From positions 1-38,250 of the forward strand of contig CAPQCU010000017.1 of assembly GCA_948684385.1 (NCBI GenBank): a stretch of 38,250 nucleotides of DNA, in the 5' to 3' direction. The notes beneath the pieces are model-generated. The model was not told the origin of the DNA, did not search any database, and was given only the letters and a program-made list of their open reading frames with translations. Source of the stretch: an uncultured bacterium (GTDB lineage Bacteria; Cyanobacteriota; Vampirovibrionia; Gastranaerophilales; Gastranaerophilaceae). The first letter of the stretch is position 1, and every line of letters starts with the position of its first letter. Below, in pieces: positions 1 to 8,759 of the stretch. Both the position numbers and the translations under genes were made by a program.

Positions 1-23
1 TGATAAGTACTAAATTATAAATT

Positions 24-55
24 TTTCTATACAATTTGTTAAAAATGTATAGAAA
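24..55. repeat. Inverted repeat upstream of the glycan cluster
   Basis: A perfect 10-bp inverted repeat, TTTCTATACA (24-33) and TGTATAGAAA (46-55), is separated by a 12-base AT-only-plus-one-G spacer and ends 23 bases before the preferred start of the first glycosyltransferase. No T-run follows, so it does not look like an intrinsic terminator. It could be an operator or a 5'-UTR hairpin. The sequence left of it is too short to judge. Confidence 0.45.
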
Positions 56-78
56 CAATGAGAGGAAGTATAGAGTAT

Positions 79-1125
79 ATGGACATTAATCAGGACAGAA
101 CGGTATTTTCAATTATTGTTCCTGTTTATAACGTAGAAAAATATCTTCCTCATACTTTAGACAGTATAATAAATCAGAGTTTTGAATCTTTTGAAGTTAT
201 ATGTATTGATGACGGTTCAACAGATCGTTCAAAAAATGTTTTGAACGATTACGGATTAAAAGATAAACGTATAAAAGTATTTTCTCAAGAAAATGCAGGG
301 CCTGGAGCTGCCAGAAATATTGGTATATCAAATGCTTCCGGAAAGTATGTTTTATTTGTTGATGCTGATGATTGGCTTGAAAGTAATGCACTTGAATATT
401 TGTATGAAAAATTCTCTCAAACGAATGCTAATATTATTCAGTTTGATTACAAAGCTGTAAATAAGTTATCCGGAAAAGAGAGATTATGTGTTTTGAAAAA
501 GGATATTTCTTTAAAAAATGCAGAATGTTATAACTGGAAGTTCTTGAAGGAAAAAGCTCTTGTTACAAGATTAATGGCTTGGGATAAGGCTTATTCTTTA
601 GATTTTATCAGGAAAAATAATATGCAGTTTGCTTGCAATAAACATGCAGAAGATCATATTTTTACAATAAAAGGTCTGCTTTTGACTGATAAAGTTTATT
701 ATCTTGAAAAGTGTTTGTACAATTATAATAACAGGCCGAATTCTTCAACAAATATTCAATCGAATGACAATTTTTGTATATTTGATAATGTTCAACTTTT
801 AAAAGATTTTCTGGTAAAATATAAGTTAGATGATGTTCTGGCTGACGGGTTTAAGGAGTATAAGCAGGAAATTCTTTATATTCATTATGCAAATATTATT
901 GATGAACAAAAGTCAGAATATTTGAAACTTTGTAGAACTGTACTTTCAGGCAAAGAGTATAAGAAAATGTTGAATAGAATCAAACATAAAGAACGGAGCT
1001 TTTTAGAGAGAATTTTTTCCATTAAAAATAGAAGCGAGAACTCTGTAAAGAAAAAAGTCTTAACTATTATAGGTATGGAGTTTATTATTAGTCCTAAAAA
1101 TGAAGGTGAATGTAATGAATCATAA
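79..1125 (+). CDS. Family 2 glycosyltransferase
   Basis: Transfers a sugar from a nucleotide-sugar donor during surface glycan assembly; donor and acceptor cannot be read from sequence. The N-terminal GT-A fold is clear: an IIVPVYNVEKYL strand-helix start, the DDGSTD nucleotide-binding motif and a DADDW metal-binding DxD about 95 residues in. The C-terminal half has no motif I recognise and no membrane helix, so the enzyme is probably cytosolic or peripheral. An ATG at 58 would add seven residues, but the AGAGGAAG Shine-Dalgarno at 61-68 points to the ATG at 79. It overlaps the next glycosyltransferase by 11 bases, indicating one operon. GT2 membership is firm; specificity is unknown. Confidence 0.9.
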   Translation: MDINQDRTVFSIIVPVYNVEKYLPHTLDSIINQSFESFEVICIDDGSTDRSKNVLNDYGLKDKRIKVFSQENAGPGAARNIGISNASGKYVLFVDADDWLESNALEYLYEKFSQTNANIIQFDYKAVNKLSGKERLCVLKKDISLKNAECYNWKFLKEKALVTRLMAWDKAYSLDFIRKNNMQFACNKHAEDHIFTIKGLLLTDKVYYLEKCLYNYNNRPNSSTNIQSNDNFCIFDNVQLLKDFLVKYKLDDVLADGFKEYKQEILYIHYANIIDEQKSEYLKLCRTVLSGKEYKKMLNRIKHKERSFLERIFSIKNRSENSVKKKVLTIIGMEFIISPKNEGECNES

Positions 1126-2182
1126 AGTAAGTATAATTATGCCTGTTTATAATGCAGAAAAAACTTTAGACAGAACTCTTGAGGCTTTTCTATACCAAAC
1201 CTATGATGATTTTGAAGCTATTTGTGTAGATGATGGGTCAAAAGACGGTTCATTGGAAATTTTAAAAGAGTATTCTCAAAAAGACTCGCGTATTAAAGTT
1301 TTTTCTCAAACAAATTCCGGTTGTGCAGCAGCAAGAAATTTTGCATTAGAAAAAGCAGAAGGTGAATATATAATATTTTGTGATGCAGATGACTGGTATG
1401 AGCCTGACATGATAAAAGAAATGGTGATTGCTATAGAAGAAAATAATGCTGACTTAGTAATGTGTGATTGTAATCTTGAAAATATCTCTGATTCAAATAT
1501 AGATGACTTAATAAAATATCATAAGTTGCACCGGTTTGGATTGAAACAGTTGAGCGAAAAAGAATTATCTTACATAAATGCGGTAGTGTGGAATAAAATT
1601 TTCAAAAAAAAACTTATAGATAAATATAATATTAAATATCCTTTAAAATATGAACATGATGATTTGATATTCTTATATAAATATTTATCACGTTCAAAGG
1701 TCTTTTATGGTTTGGATAAATGCTTATACAATTATGTAGTTGGAAATCCAAACTCTATTATGGGTAAGGTGTATTCCAAAAATAATACAAAAAATAAATT
1801 TGATTTTATTTTCGCATGGCAGGATTTGTATAATTATATTTCACAATCGGGTGAAGAATGTTTTTATAGTGAATATTTTATTAGAGATAATTTTTTAAGT
1901 TTCAGGCATTTTTATTCTCTTTTAGAAGACCAGGATAAGGTGCAGGCTTTTGAATATTTGCAAGATTTAATAAAGAAAAATAATATTATGCAAAAATATA
2001 AAGTATTTGCTCAAATATTAAAAATAAAAAGCTTTAATGACTTTGATAAATTTATATTGACATCGGATAGTACTACTTTTTTCCAAAAAATATTTTCTGT
2101 AAAAAATAACATTGGTAGAACGCATAAAATAATATGGGTATTGGGTTTAAAAATAAAATTAAGGGTAAGAAAGGATTCATAA
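1115..2182 (+). CDS. Family 2 glycosyltransferase
   Basis: A second GT2 enzyme of the same layout: IIMPVYNAEKTL, DDGSKD and DADDW motifs within the first 110 residues, then a helical C-terminal region ending in a basic stretch. It is likely to add one residue to the same surface glycan as its neighbours. An upstream in-frame ATG at 1100 exists, but AAGGTGA at about 1103-1109 is a Shine-Dalgarno for the ATG at 1115, so the shorter form is chosen. It overlaps the preceding gene by 11 bases, and its TAA stop shares one base with the next ATG. The similarity to the first glycosyltransferase suggests an old duplication within the cluster. Confidence 0.9.
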   Translation: MNHKVSIIMPVYNAEKTLDRTLEAFLYQTYDDFEAICVDDGSKDGSLEILKEYSQKDSRIKVFSQTNSGCAAARNFALEKAEGEYIIFCDADDWYEPDMIKEMVIAIEENNADLVMCDCNLENISDSNIDDLIKYHKLHRFGLKQLSEKELSYINAVVWNKIFKKKLIDKYNIKYPLKYEHDDLIFLYKYLSRSKVFYGLDKCLYNYVVGNPNSIMGKVYSKNNTKNKFDFIFAWQDLYNYISQSGEECFYSEYFIRDNFLSFRHFYSLLEDQDKVQAFEYLQDLIKKNNIMQKYKVFAQILKIKSFNDFDKFILTSDSTTFFQKIFSVKNNIGRTHKIIWVLGLKIKLRVRKDS

Positions 2183-3129
2183 TGGGTAAGCGGATATTAG
2201 TTACAGGCGGAGCCGGATTTATAGGCAGTCATTTATGCGAAAGACTTTTGAGAGAAGGTAATGATGTAATTTGTCTTGATAACTTCTTTACCGGTTCTAA
2301 AGACAATATCAGACATTTGATTGATAATGACTATTTTGAATTGGTAAGGCATGATATTACAAAAGAATATTTTGCGGAAGTTGATCAGATTTATAACCTT
2401 GCCTGTCCTGCAAGTCCTCCTCATTATCAATATAATGCGATAAAAACAATCAAAACTTCGGTGTTGGGAATGATAAACATGCTGGGACTTGCTAAACGTT
2501 GTAAAGCAACAATTTTGCAGGCTTCTACAAGCGAAGTTTACGGCGATCCGCATATTCATCCGCAGGTTGAAACTTACTGGGGTAATGTTAATCCGATTGG
2601 TATAAGAAGCTGCTATGATGAAGGTAAGCGCTGCGCTGAGACTTTAATGATGGATTATCACCGTCAAAATAATGTTGATACAAGAATTATACGTATATTT
2701 AATACTTATGGTCCAAATATGGATCCAAATGACGGCAGAGTTGTGTCAAATTTCATTGTTCAGGCGTTGAAGGGCGAAGATATTACTATTTATGGAGACG
2801 GCTCTCAAACACGTTCGTTCTGTTATGTTTCGGATTTGGTTGACGGTATGATAAGAATGATGAATAATCCGCAGAAATTCATCGGCCCTGTAAATCTTGG
2901 TAATCCATCTGAAAGAACAATTATGGAGTTTGCAAAACTTATTATTGAGATGACAAATTCAAATTCTAAAATTGTTTATAAGCCTTTACCGGGAGATGAT
3001 CCTGTTCAGAGAAAACCTGATATTACACTTGCAAAACAAGAATTGGACTGGGAGCCGAAAGTTGATATAAGAGAAGGTATACAAAAAACCATTGAATACT
3101 TTGATAAGAAAATTAAGGAGAGTAAATAA
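2182..3129 (+). CDS. uxs: UDP-glucuronate decarboxylase (UDP-xylose synthase)
   Basis: An extended short-chain dehydrogenase/reductase that converts UDP-glucuronate to UDP-xylose with NAD+ held as a recycled cofactor. Visible features are the Rossmann motif GGAGFIGSHL at residues 9-18, STSEVYG around 115-121 with the catalytic serine/threonine region, and the YxxxK pair at Y145 and K149 in SCYDEGKR. The length of about 315 residues fits bacterial UXS. The ORF can be extended to an ATG at 2134, but AAGAAAGGA just before 2182 and the glycine-rich start decide for 2182. The next gene makes its substrate, so UDP-xylose (or UDP-glucuronate) is a likely donor for the cluster's transferases. dTDP-glucose 4,6-dehydratase is a related but less fitting alternative. 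Confidence 0.88.
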   Translation: MGKRILVTGGAGFIGSHLCERLLREGNDVICLDNFFTGSKDNIRHLIDNDYFELVRHDITKEYFAEVDQIYNLACPASPPHYQYNAIKTIKTSVLGMINMLGLAKRCKATILQASTSEVYGDPHIHPQVETYWGNVNPIGIRSCYDEGKRCAETLMMDYHRQNNVDTRIIRIFNTYGPNMDPNDGRVVSNFIVQALKGEDITIYGDGSQTRSFCYVSDLVDGMIRMMNNPQKFIGPVNLGNPSERTIMEFAKLIIEMTNSNSKIVYKPLPGDDPVQRKPDITLAKQELDWEPKVDIREGIQKTIEYFDKKIKESK

Positions 3130-4437
3130 ATGAAAGTATGCGTAGTAGGAACCGGTTATGTAGGCTTGGTTGTGGGTACCTGCCTTGCAGAAATGGGTAA
3201 TAATGTTATTTGTGTTGATAATAATGAAGAAAAATTAAAACAGCTTAAACAGGGTATTATTCCTATTTATGAACCGGGGTTAGAAGAACTTATCAAAGTT
3301 AATGTTTCGGAAGAAAGATTGAGTTTTACAAGTGACTTAAAAGCAGCTGTAGAAAAATCTCTTGTATGTTTTATTGCCGTTGGAACTCCCCAGGGTGAAG
3401 ACGGCAGTGCTGATTTAAAATACGTATATCAGGTTGCTGAAAGCATTGGTAAATCTTTGAACGGGTATAAAGTTATTATTGACAAATCAACTGTTCCGGT
3501 TGGAACTGCAGAAAAAGTAACAGAGATTATAAAGCAAAATTCAAATCAACCCTTTGATGTTGTTTCAAACCCTGAGTTTTTAAAACAGGGTGCTGCTGTT
3601 GATGATTTTTTGAAGCCTGATAGGGTTGTAATAGGCTCGAATTCTCAAAAAGCAACCGAGATTATGCAGGAACTTTATGCTCCGTTCTTGAGAACAGGTA
3701 ATCCTGTTATTGTAATGGATGTAAAATCAGCGGAGATGACAAAGTACGCTGCAAACTCGTTTTTAGCGGTAAAAATTTCTTACGCTAACGAGATAGCTAA
3801 TATTTGCGAAGCTGTTGGAGCAGATGCTGAAATGGTAAGAATAGGGATGTGTGCTGATAAGAGAATCGGCTCTCAGTTCTTATTCCCGGGCTTGGGATAT
3901 GGCGGAAGCTGCTTCCCTAAGGATGTTAAGGCTTTGACTAAGACTGCTAAAGATAATGACTGCGACTATAGCTTACTAAGAGCAGCTGATGAAGTTAATA
4001 AAATGCAGCGCCAGAAATTTATTAATAAAATTGTTGGTAAATTTGGTTCTGATTTGAGCGAAAAGACTTTTGCTGTGTGGGGTTTAGCGTTTAAACCTAA
4101 GACAAATGATATGAGAGAAGCTCCTTCTATTACGATTGTTAATGCGCTTCTTGAAATGGGGGCAAAAGTTAAGGCGTACGACCCGAAAGCATTTGACTTA
4201 GCAGAGTTTTATTTCGGAGACAAAATTGAGTATTCAAAATCAGCTTATGCGGCTCTTGAAGGAGCCGATTGTATGCTGCTTTTGACCGAATGGAATGAAT
4301 TTAGAAGACCTGATTTTGATAAGATGAAAGATTTAATGAAAACTCCGGTGATATTTGACGGCAGAAATCAATATAATGGAGTGAGATTGATTGAGCGTGG
4401 CTTTGAATACTATCAGGTAGGGAAAAAATATAATTAA
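3130..4437 (+). CDS. ugd: UDP-glucose 6-dehydrogenase
   Basis: Oxidises UDP-glucose to UDP-glucuronate in two NAD+-dependent steps in the cytosol. The sequence shows the N-terminal Rossmann motif GTGYVGLVVG, the conserved STVPVGT and NPEFLKQG segments, and the catalytic cysteine in GYGGSCFPKD near residue 260. The C-terminal UDP-binding domain begins at about residue 315 (VWGLAFKPKTNDMREAPS). The 435-residue length is normal. It starts directly after the TAA of the decarboxylase, with GGAGAG as Shine-Dalgarno. The pair supplies UDP-GlcA and UDP-Xyl to neighbouring glycosyltransferases. GDP-mannose dehydrogenase is a family relative, but the genomic pairing with uxs supports UDP-glucose as substrate. 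Confidence 0.95.
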   Translation: MKVCVVGTGYVGLVVGTCLAEMGNNVICVDNNEEKLKQLKQGIIPIYEPGLEELIKVNVSEERLSFTSDLKAAVEKSLVCFIAVGTPQGEDGSADLKYVYQVAESIGKSLNGYKVIIDKSTVPVGTAEKVTEIIKQNSNQPFDVVSNPEFLKQGAAVDDFLKPDRVVIGSNSQKATEIMQELYAPFLRTGNPVIVMDVKSAEMTKYAANSFLAVKISYANEIANICEAVGADAEMVRIGMCADKRIGSQFLFPGLGYGGSCFPKDVKALTKTAKDNDCDYSLLRAADEVNKMQRQKFINKIVGKFGSDLSEKTFAVWGLAFKPKTNDMREAPSITIVNALLEMGAKVKAYDPKAFDLAEFYFGDKIEYSKSAYAALEGADCMLLLTEWNEFRRPDFDKMKDLMKTPVIFDGRNQYNGVRLIERGFEYYQVGKKYN

Positions 4438-4453
4438 TAACAGGAAATTATGA

Positions 4454-6349
4454 ATGGCTAAAATAAGTATAATTATTCCGGTTTATAATGCAGAAAAATA
4501 TTTAAGAAAATGTTTGGAAAGTGTAATAAATCAAACTTTTAAAGATATAGAAATTCTTTGCATTAATGACGGTTCAACTGACAGCAGTTTGAATATTTTG
4601 AATGAATATGCTGAAAAAGATGAACGAGTCCGGGTATTTTCTCAAAAAAATTCAGGACCTGCAGTTGCTAGAAATGTTGGATTAGCAGAGGCTGGTGGTG
4701 AATATTTATGGTTTATTGATGCTGATGATTGGATGGAATTAAATGCTTGTGAAATTCTCTGTAGCTTATTTGTATTTAATAAATTTGATGTAATAGCTTT
4801 TGCATCAAATGTTTTTGATGTACGTGATGGAAATTTAGTTACAGATGAAAGTAGGTCGTTGGATAAATTACCTAAAAATATTTTTAATAATGTATTTAAA
4901 CTTGTTGATTATCCAAATATTTTCAATTACTTACCGACAGAAGCTTGGAATAAAGTATTCAATAAAAATTTTTTAATTCACAATAATATATCTTTCAGTT
5001 CTAAAATATTTGGTATGGATGATGGTTTATTAACTCAAGAGTGTTTTTTAAAAGCAAATTCTTTATATATAATAAAAGAAAAGTTGTACAATTATAGAAT
5101 TTTTAATCCTTCAAGTATTGTAAGTTCTTTAGTAAATGTGAATTTAAAAAATTACATGACAACCATAAATTATTCAAAAGAATCTTTAAAATTAATTGAG
5201 GACTTAAACCCAAGTTGTGCTGTTATTTCATCATTAGTTTCCAGAAATATTAATCGAATGTTAAAGTACTTAGATTGGTCTAAAGGATTTGTTCGGGTAT
5301 GTTATTATTTTAAATTAAAAAAACATTTAAAAGAAATTATTAAAAGATATCCGTTTATACAAGAATCTTTAGATTCTTCATATACATTAAATTCTTTGTT
5401 TGATGGTAGTTATAAACTAATAAAACATAATTTATCAGAGATGTTTTTTAAGAAAGTAAAGCATTGTGAAACCCAGAACTTTTACAAAATAAATAAAGTT
5501 AAATATTATATTTTAGGGGTTCTTGTTTTCAGAAAAACAACAAAGGAAATTAATCTTGAATGTTTTCAGAATTCATTATTAACAAAGATGCAAAGAATTA
5601 TAAATATTGCTTTGTTGCATCAAAAAACATTTGGCGAATTTAAGAACTGTAACCAAAATAAAATTGTCACATTAATTGGTGCAGGTCCTACTGTGAATTT
5701 TTATACTCCGATTGAAAATTCTGTATTTGTAGGTTGTAACAGAGCGATACTTTATGAAAAAGTAAATTTTGATTATGTATTTGCACTTGACAAGATTGGA
5801 TTGGAGGCAACCAGTAAATTTTTGTTAGATTATAAAAATAAAAATTGTGTAAAATTTATTGGTGATATCAATTGTGGAAAAGATTATCAAATTCCAGAAG
5901 ATTTTATATTAAAAACTCAAGCGCGAACTTATAAGACAACTTGTGGTGTTTCAAGGGATAGTTTTACTTTAGATATAGACAGAGAACCTATTGGAGCATT
6001 TCATAGTGTTGCTTTTCAAGCAATTCAATTTATTTTATTTACTAATCCTTCAAAAATTTATATTGTAGGTATAGATTGTGCAAGTAGTGGTGCGCATTTT
6101 GCCGGAGCTGAACATTATGTTTCTTCTCGCGGTGAAGATATAGAATTATTGCAGCAAGAACAAATTCGAGAATGGAAGTTGTTAAAAGATTTTGTGGAGA
6201 TATATTATCCAAGTATTGATATTATTTCAATTAATCCGGTTGGTTTAAAAGGGGTATTTAAAGATATGTATACAAGAAGTTATTTAGAACAACATCCGGA
6301 AATTGATGGAAGTTCTGTAGATATTTACGAAGAAAGGTTTGTTCGATGA
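4454..6349 (+). CDS. Two-domain GT2 glycosyltransferase with C-terminal DUF115/sialyltransferase-like domain
   Basis: The first 110 residues form a GT2 domain (IIIPVYNAEKYL, NDGSTD, DADDW). Residues about 110-390 are a helical region. From about residue 400 a second Rossmann-like domain begins with VTLIGAGPTVNFY, continues through a CNRAILYEKVNFDYVFALD segment and contains IYIVGIDCASSGAHF. This recalls the GxGPS...N...D pattern of MptE/DUF115-like and CstII-like (GT42) proteins; the link is motif memory, not a search result. The fusion suggests two successive transfers on one glycan, possibly using a CMP-activated acid sugar, since a NeuA-like gene follows. Shine-Dalgarno CAGGAAA precedes 4454. 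The stop overlaps the next ATG (ATGA). Confidence 0.72.
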   Translation: MAKISIIIPVYNAEKYLRKCLESVINQTFKDIEILCINDGSTDSSLNILNEYAEKDERVRVFSQKNSGPAVARNVGLAEAGGEYLWFIDADDWMELNACEILCSLFVFNKFDVIAFASNVFDVRDGNLVTDESRSLDKLPKNIFNNVFKLVDYPNIFNYLPTEAWNKVFNKNFLIHNNISFSSKIFGMDDGLLTQECFLKANSLYIIKEKLYNYRIFNPSSIVSSLVNVNLKNYMTTINYSKESLKLIEDLNPSCAVISSLVSRNINRMLKYLDWSKGFVRVCYYFKLKKHLKEIIKRYPFIQESLDSSYTLNSLFDGSYKLIKHNLSEMFFKKVKHCETQNFYKINKVKYYILGVLVFRKTTKEINLECFQNSLLTKMQRIINIALLHQKTFGEFKNCNQNKIVTLIGAGPTVNFYTPIENSVFVGCNRAILYEKVNFDYVFALDKIGLEATSKFLLDYKNKNCVKFIGDINCGKDYQIPEDFILKTQARTYKTTCGVSRDSFTLDIDREPIGAFHSVAFQAIQFILFTNPSKIYIVGIDCASSGAHFAGAEHYVSSRGEDIELLQQEQIREWKLLKDFVEIYYPSIDIISINPVGLKGVFKDMYTRSYLEQHPEIDGSSVDIYEERFVR

Positions 6350-7662
6350 AAGTATATGCATTTGTGCCGGCAAAGGGTACTAGTGAAAGGGTAGAAAACA
6401 AGAATATGCGTTTTCTTGACGGAGAGCGTTTGTATATAAGAGCATTAAAAACTTTGTTAGATTGCAAAGAAATTGACCAGGTTTTTTTAGATACTGAATC
6501 CGAAGAAATGTATAAAATGGCAGATTATTTACCTATTAAGTTTATGAAAAGAGATGCTTCACTTGCAAATAATAAAACTGATGGACATCAAATGTTTATG
6601 AACGAAGTTAATCATAATCCGGATGCAGATATTTATGTGCAAATGTTGTGTACTTCTCCATTTATAAATTCTGAAACAATTGACAGTGCCATAAGGCAAC
6701 TTAAGGAAAATAATAACTATGATTCAGCTATATTAATGAAAAAGGATAAATATTATTTTTGGGAAAATGGTCTGCCAAAATATGATATAAATCATATTCC
6801 CAACAGCAAGGATTTGCCTGAAACCATAATAGAGTCAATGGGGTTGTATATTGTAAAAAAAGAAGCAGCTATTAAAACAAATCATAGATACGGTGAAAGA
6901 CCTTTGTTAATATATGGTGATTTAGAAGAATTGATTGATGTTAACACTCCTGAAGATTTAGAATTCGCAGAAACTTATGCAAAAGGATTAAGGAATAAAG
7001 AAAATCAAAAACTAAGGTTGATAAAACATTTTGTTTCGTCTCCGGCATTATCAGATTTACTGGATGACATGAAATTAGAAAAAGGTGAAAATTGCGGTGC
7101 AGTTATTAACAAATTTAAATGTAATATTCAAGGCTGCCGGCTGTTAGGAAGAGCTAATACTCTGAAATTACGTATGATAAGAGATAATGAGGATTATAGA
7201 GGAATTTATGATGCCTTGGAATCTTATAGTGGAATTGCTGATAATGATATAATAGTTGTCGAAAATGAAGCAAAGGAATATGCATATTTTGGAGATCTAA
7301 ATGCAAGACTGGCTATCAGAAGTGGTGCTTCCGGAGCAATTATTGACGGAGCTACCAGAGATAATAATGCAACAAAACAATTAGGATTTCCTGTTTTTGC
7401 ACTAAATTACAATGCCACAGATGTGCGAAGAAGAGCTACTTTAGATTATATAAATAAACCGGTTTATATCAATGGAGTTTTGATTACTCCCGGTGATTTA
7501 ATTTTTGCCGATGAGTGTGCAGTTGTCGTTATTTGTCAAAAATATGAAAATGAAGTTATCGAACGTGTATTACGTACTTTTAGAAATGAAAAAGATATAG
7601 TGAGTGATATTCTTGATAAAAAAGAAGTATCGCAAATAGTTCTGGAAAGAGGTGCATTTTAA
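6346..7662 (+). CDS. NeuA-like cytidylyltransferase fused to RraA-like domain
   Basis: Residues 1-215 resemble acylneuraminate cytidylyltransferases: an N-terminal VPAKGTSERVENKNMRFLDG nucleotide-binding loop (a variant of IPARxGSKR), a QMLCTSPF segment near 98, and an LIDVNTPEDLEFAE ending typical of sugar nucleotidyltransferases. Residues 225-435 match the RraA/HMG-aldolase-like fold, with GDLNARLAIRSGASGAIIDG then TRD (D333-G334...R337-D338 region), the usual GD-x-D-G-x-x-R-D signature. The first domain would activate an acid sugar with CTP. The second may act as a metal-dependent retro-aldolase or decarboxylase, or be only structural. No nonulosonate synthase (NeuB) lies in the window. 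The gene overlaps its neighbours on both sides (ATGA and TAATG), so it is cotranscribed with the glycosyltransferases. Confidence 0.75.
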   Translation: MKVYAFVPAKGTSERVENKNMRFLDGERLYIRALKTLLDCKEIDQVFLDTESEEMYKMADYLPIKFMKRDASLANNKTDGHQMFMNEVNHNPDADIYVQMLCTSPFINSETIDSAIRQLKENNNYDSAILMKKDKYYFWENGLPKYDINHIPNSKDLPETIIESMGLYIVKKEAAIKTNHRYGERPLLIYGDLEELIDVNTPEDLEFAETYAKGLRNKENQKLRLIKHFVSSPALSDLLDDMKLEKGENCGAVINKFKCNIQGCRLLGRANTLKLRMIRDNEDYRGIYDALESYSGIADNDIIVVENEAKEYAYFGDLNARLAIRSGASGAIIDGATRDNNATKQLGFPVFALNYNATDVRRRATLDYINKPVYINGVLITPGDLIFADECAVVVICQKYENEVIERVLRTFRNEKDIVSDILDKKEVSQIVLERGAF

Positions 7663-8747
7663 TGGAAATTATTAAGCAAAAACAAAAAGATGCAGTAACT
7701 GTTTGTCTCTCTTCTAATGATAAATTTTTTAATTATTTAGTTGTTTGTATTCATTCGATTATAAAAAATTCTAATTCTAATAACTTTTATGAAATTGTAA
7801 TTTTGGAAAAAGATATTTCCGAGGGAAATAAAGAAATACTAAAAAGATGTGAAAAGGCTAATATATCTATTAAATTTTATAATGTAGCAAACATATTTGA
7901 AAATTTAGATATTACTTTTAATATAAACTATCATTTTTCTCTTGAATGTTATTTTAGAATATTTATTCCTTATATTTTTAAAAAATATTCAAAAGTTTTA
8001 TACATTGACTGTGATGCTATTTGTTTGACCGATATAGCAAATATATATAATCAGGATTTAGATGGCAATATGTTAGGTGCAGTAAAAGACTTAATTGTTA
8101 TTAATCGAATTTGTTCTGGTATTGACATTGATTATTATTGTGATTATTTAAAATTAAAAAACCCATATAATTATTTTAATACCGGGGTTTTATTGATGGA
8201 TATTCAAAAGTTGTTAGATTTTAATTTTGTTGAAAAATCTTTAAACTTAATTAAGGAAATTGTGCCTAAATATGTTGATCAGTGTATTATAAACAAAGTC
8301 GTTGAAGGAAATGTAAAATTTTTGAATTTGGTTAATAATGCAAGTTCTGCTTTAGATGAATTGCAAAAATATAGTTTTGATAAGATTAATTTACCGGAAG
8401 AATTATATAATGAATATCAGCAATCTATAAGAGAACCTGTTTTCTATCATTATATGTCTGACTTGAAGCCTTGGAAGAATTTAAATATAAAAAATTCTAA
8501 TTACTTTTGGCAATATGCAAGAGAAACTGAAGTATATGAAAAAATATTAATTGAGCTTATGGCGAATGTTGTAAGCTCTGATGATGATATCATTAAGTTA
8601 ATTAATTCTAAGTATAAAATTAAATTCAATTATTATCGTTCTAAAATCTTATATTTCTTAACTCTTGGAAAAGCTCATAAACATTATAAAGAAAAGAGAA
8701 ATTGCTTAAAAGAACAAGTTAGAAAGATAAGAGAATATTCAAAATAA
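7662..8747 (+). CDS. Family 8 glycosyltransferase (LPS galactosyl/glucosyltransferase-like)
   Basis: A retaining GT-A transferase that uses UDP-glucose or UDP-galactose. Motifs seen are the start VTVCLSSNDKFFNYLVVCI, the metal-binding DxD in YIDCDAIC at about residue 110, the YFNTGVLLMD strand near 172, and the C-terminal H-x-x-x-x-KPW signature in FYHYMSDLKPW. These together are diagnostic of GT8 (WaaJ/glycogenin-type). The length of 361 residues is normal, with a basic C-terminus that could touch the membrane. The ATG shares a base with the preceding TAA, and AGAGGTG is the Shine-Dalgarno. Acceptor unknown; LPS core or a capsule-like glycan is likely. Confidence 0.9.
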   Translation: MEIIKQKQKDAVTVCLSSNDKFFNYLVVCIHSIIKNSNSNNFYEIVILEKDISEGNKEILKRCEKANISIKFYNVANIFENLDITFNINYHFSLECYFRIFIPYIFKKYSKVLYIDCDAICLTDIANIYNQDLDGNMLGAVKDLIVINRICSGIDIDYYCDYLKLKNPYNYFNTGVLLMDIQKLLDFNFVEKSLNLIKEIVPKYVDQCIINKVVEGNVKFLNLVNNASSALDELQKYSFDKINLPEELYNEYQQSIREPVFYHYMSDLKPWKNLNIKNSNYFWQYARETEVYEKILIELMANVVSSDDDIIKLINSKYKIKFNYYRSKILYFLTLGKAHKHYKEKRNCLKEQVRKIREYSK

Positions 8748-8759
8748 TAAAGAGGAGTT

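Noticed and set aside
58..78. Upstream ATG for the first glycosyltransferase
   Set aside because: AGAGGAAG lies between this ATG and the next in-frame ATG at 79, with good spacing only for the latter.
2134..2181. Extended N-terminus for the UDP-glucuronate decarboxylase
   Set aside because: It would overlap the previous gene, has no ribosome site, and places 16 unrelated basic residues before the normal Rossmann start.
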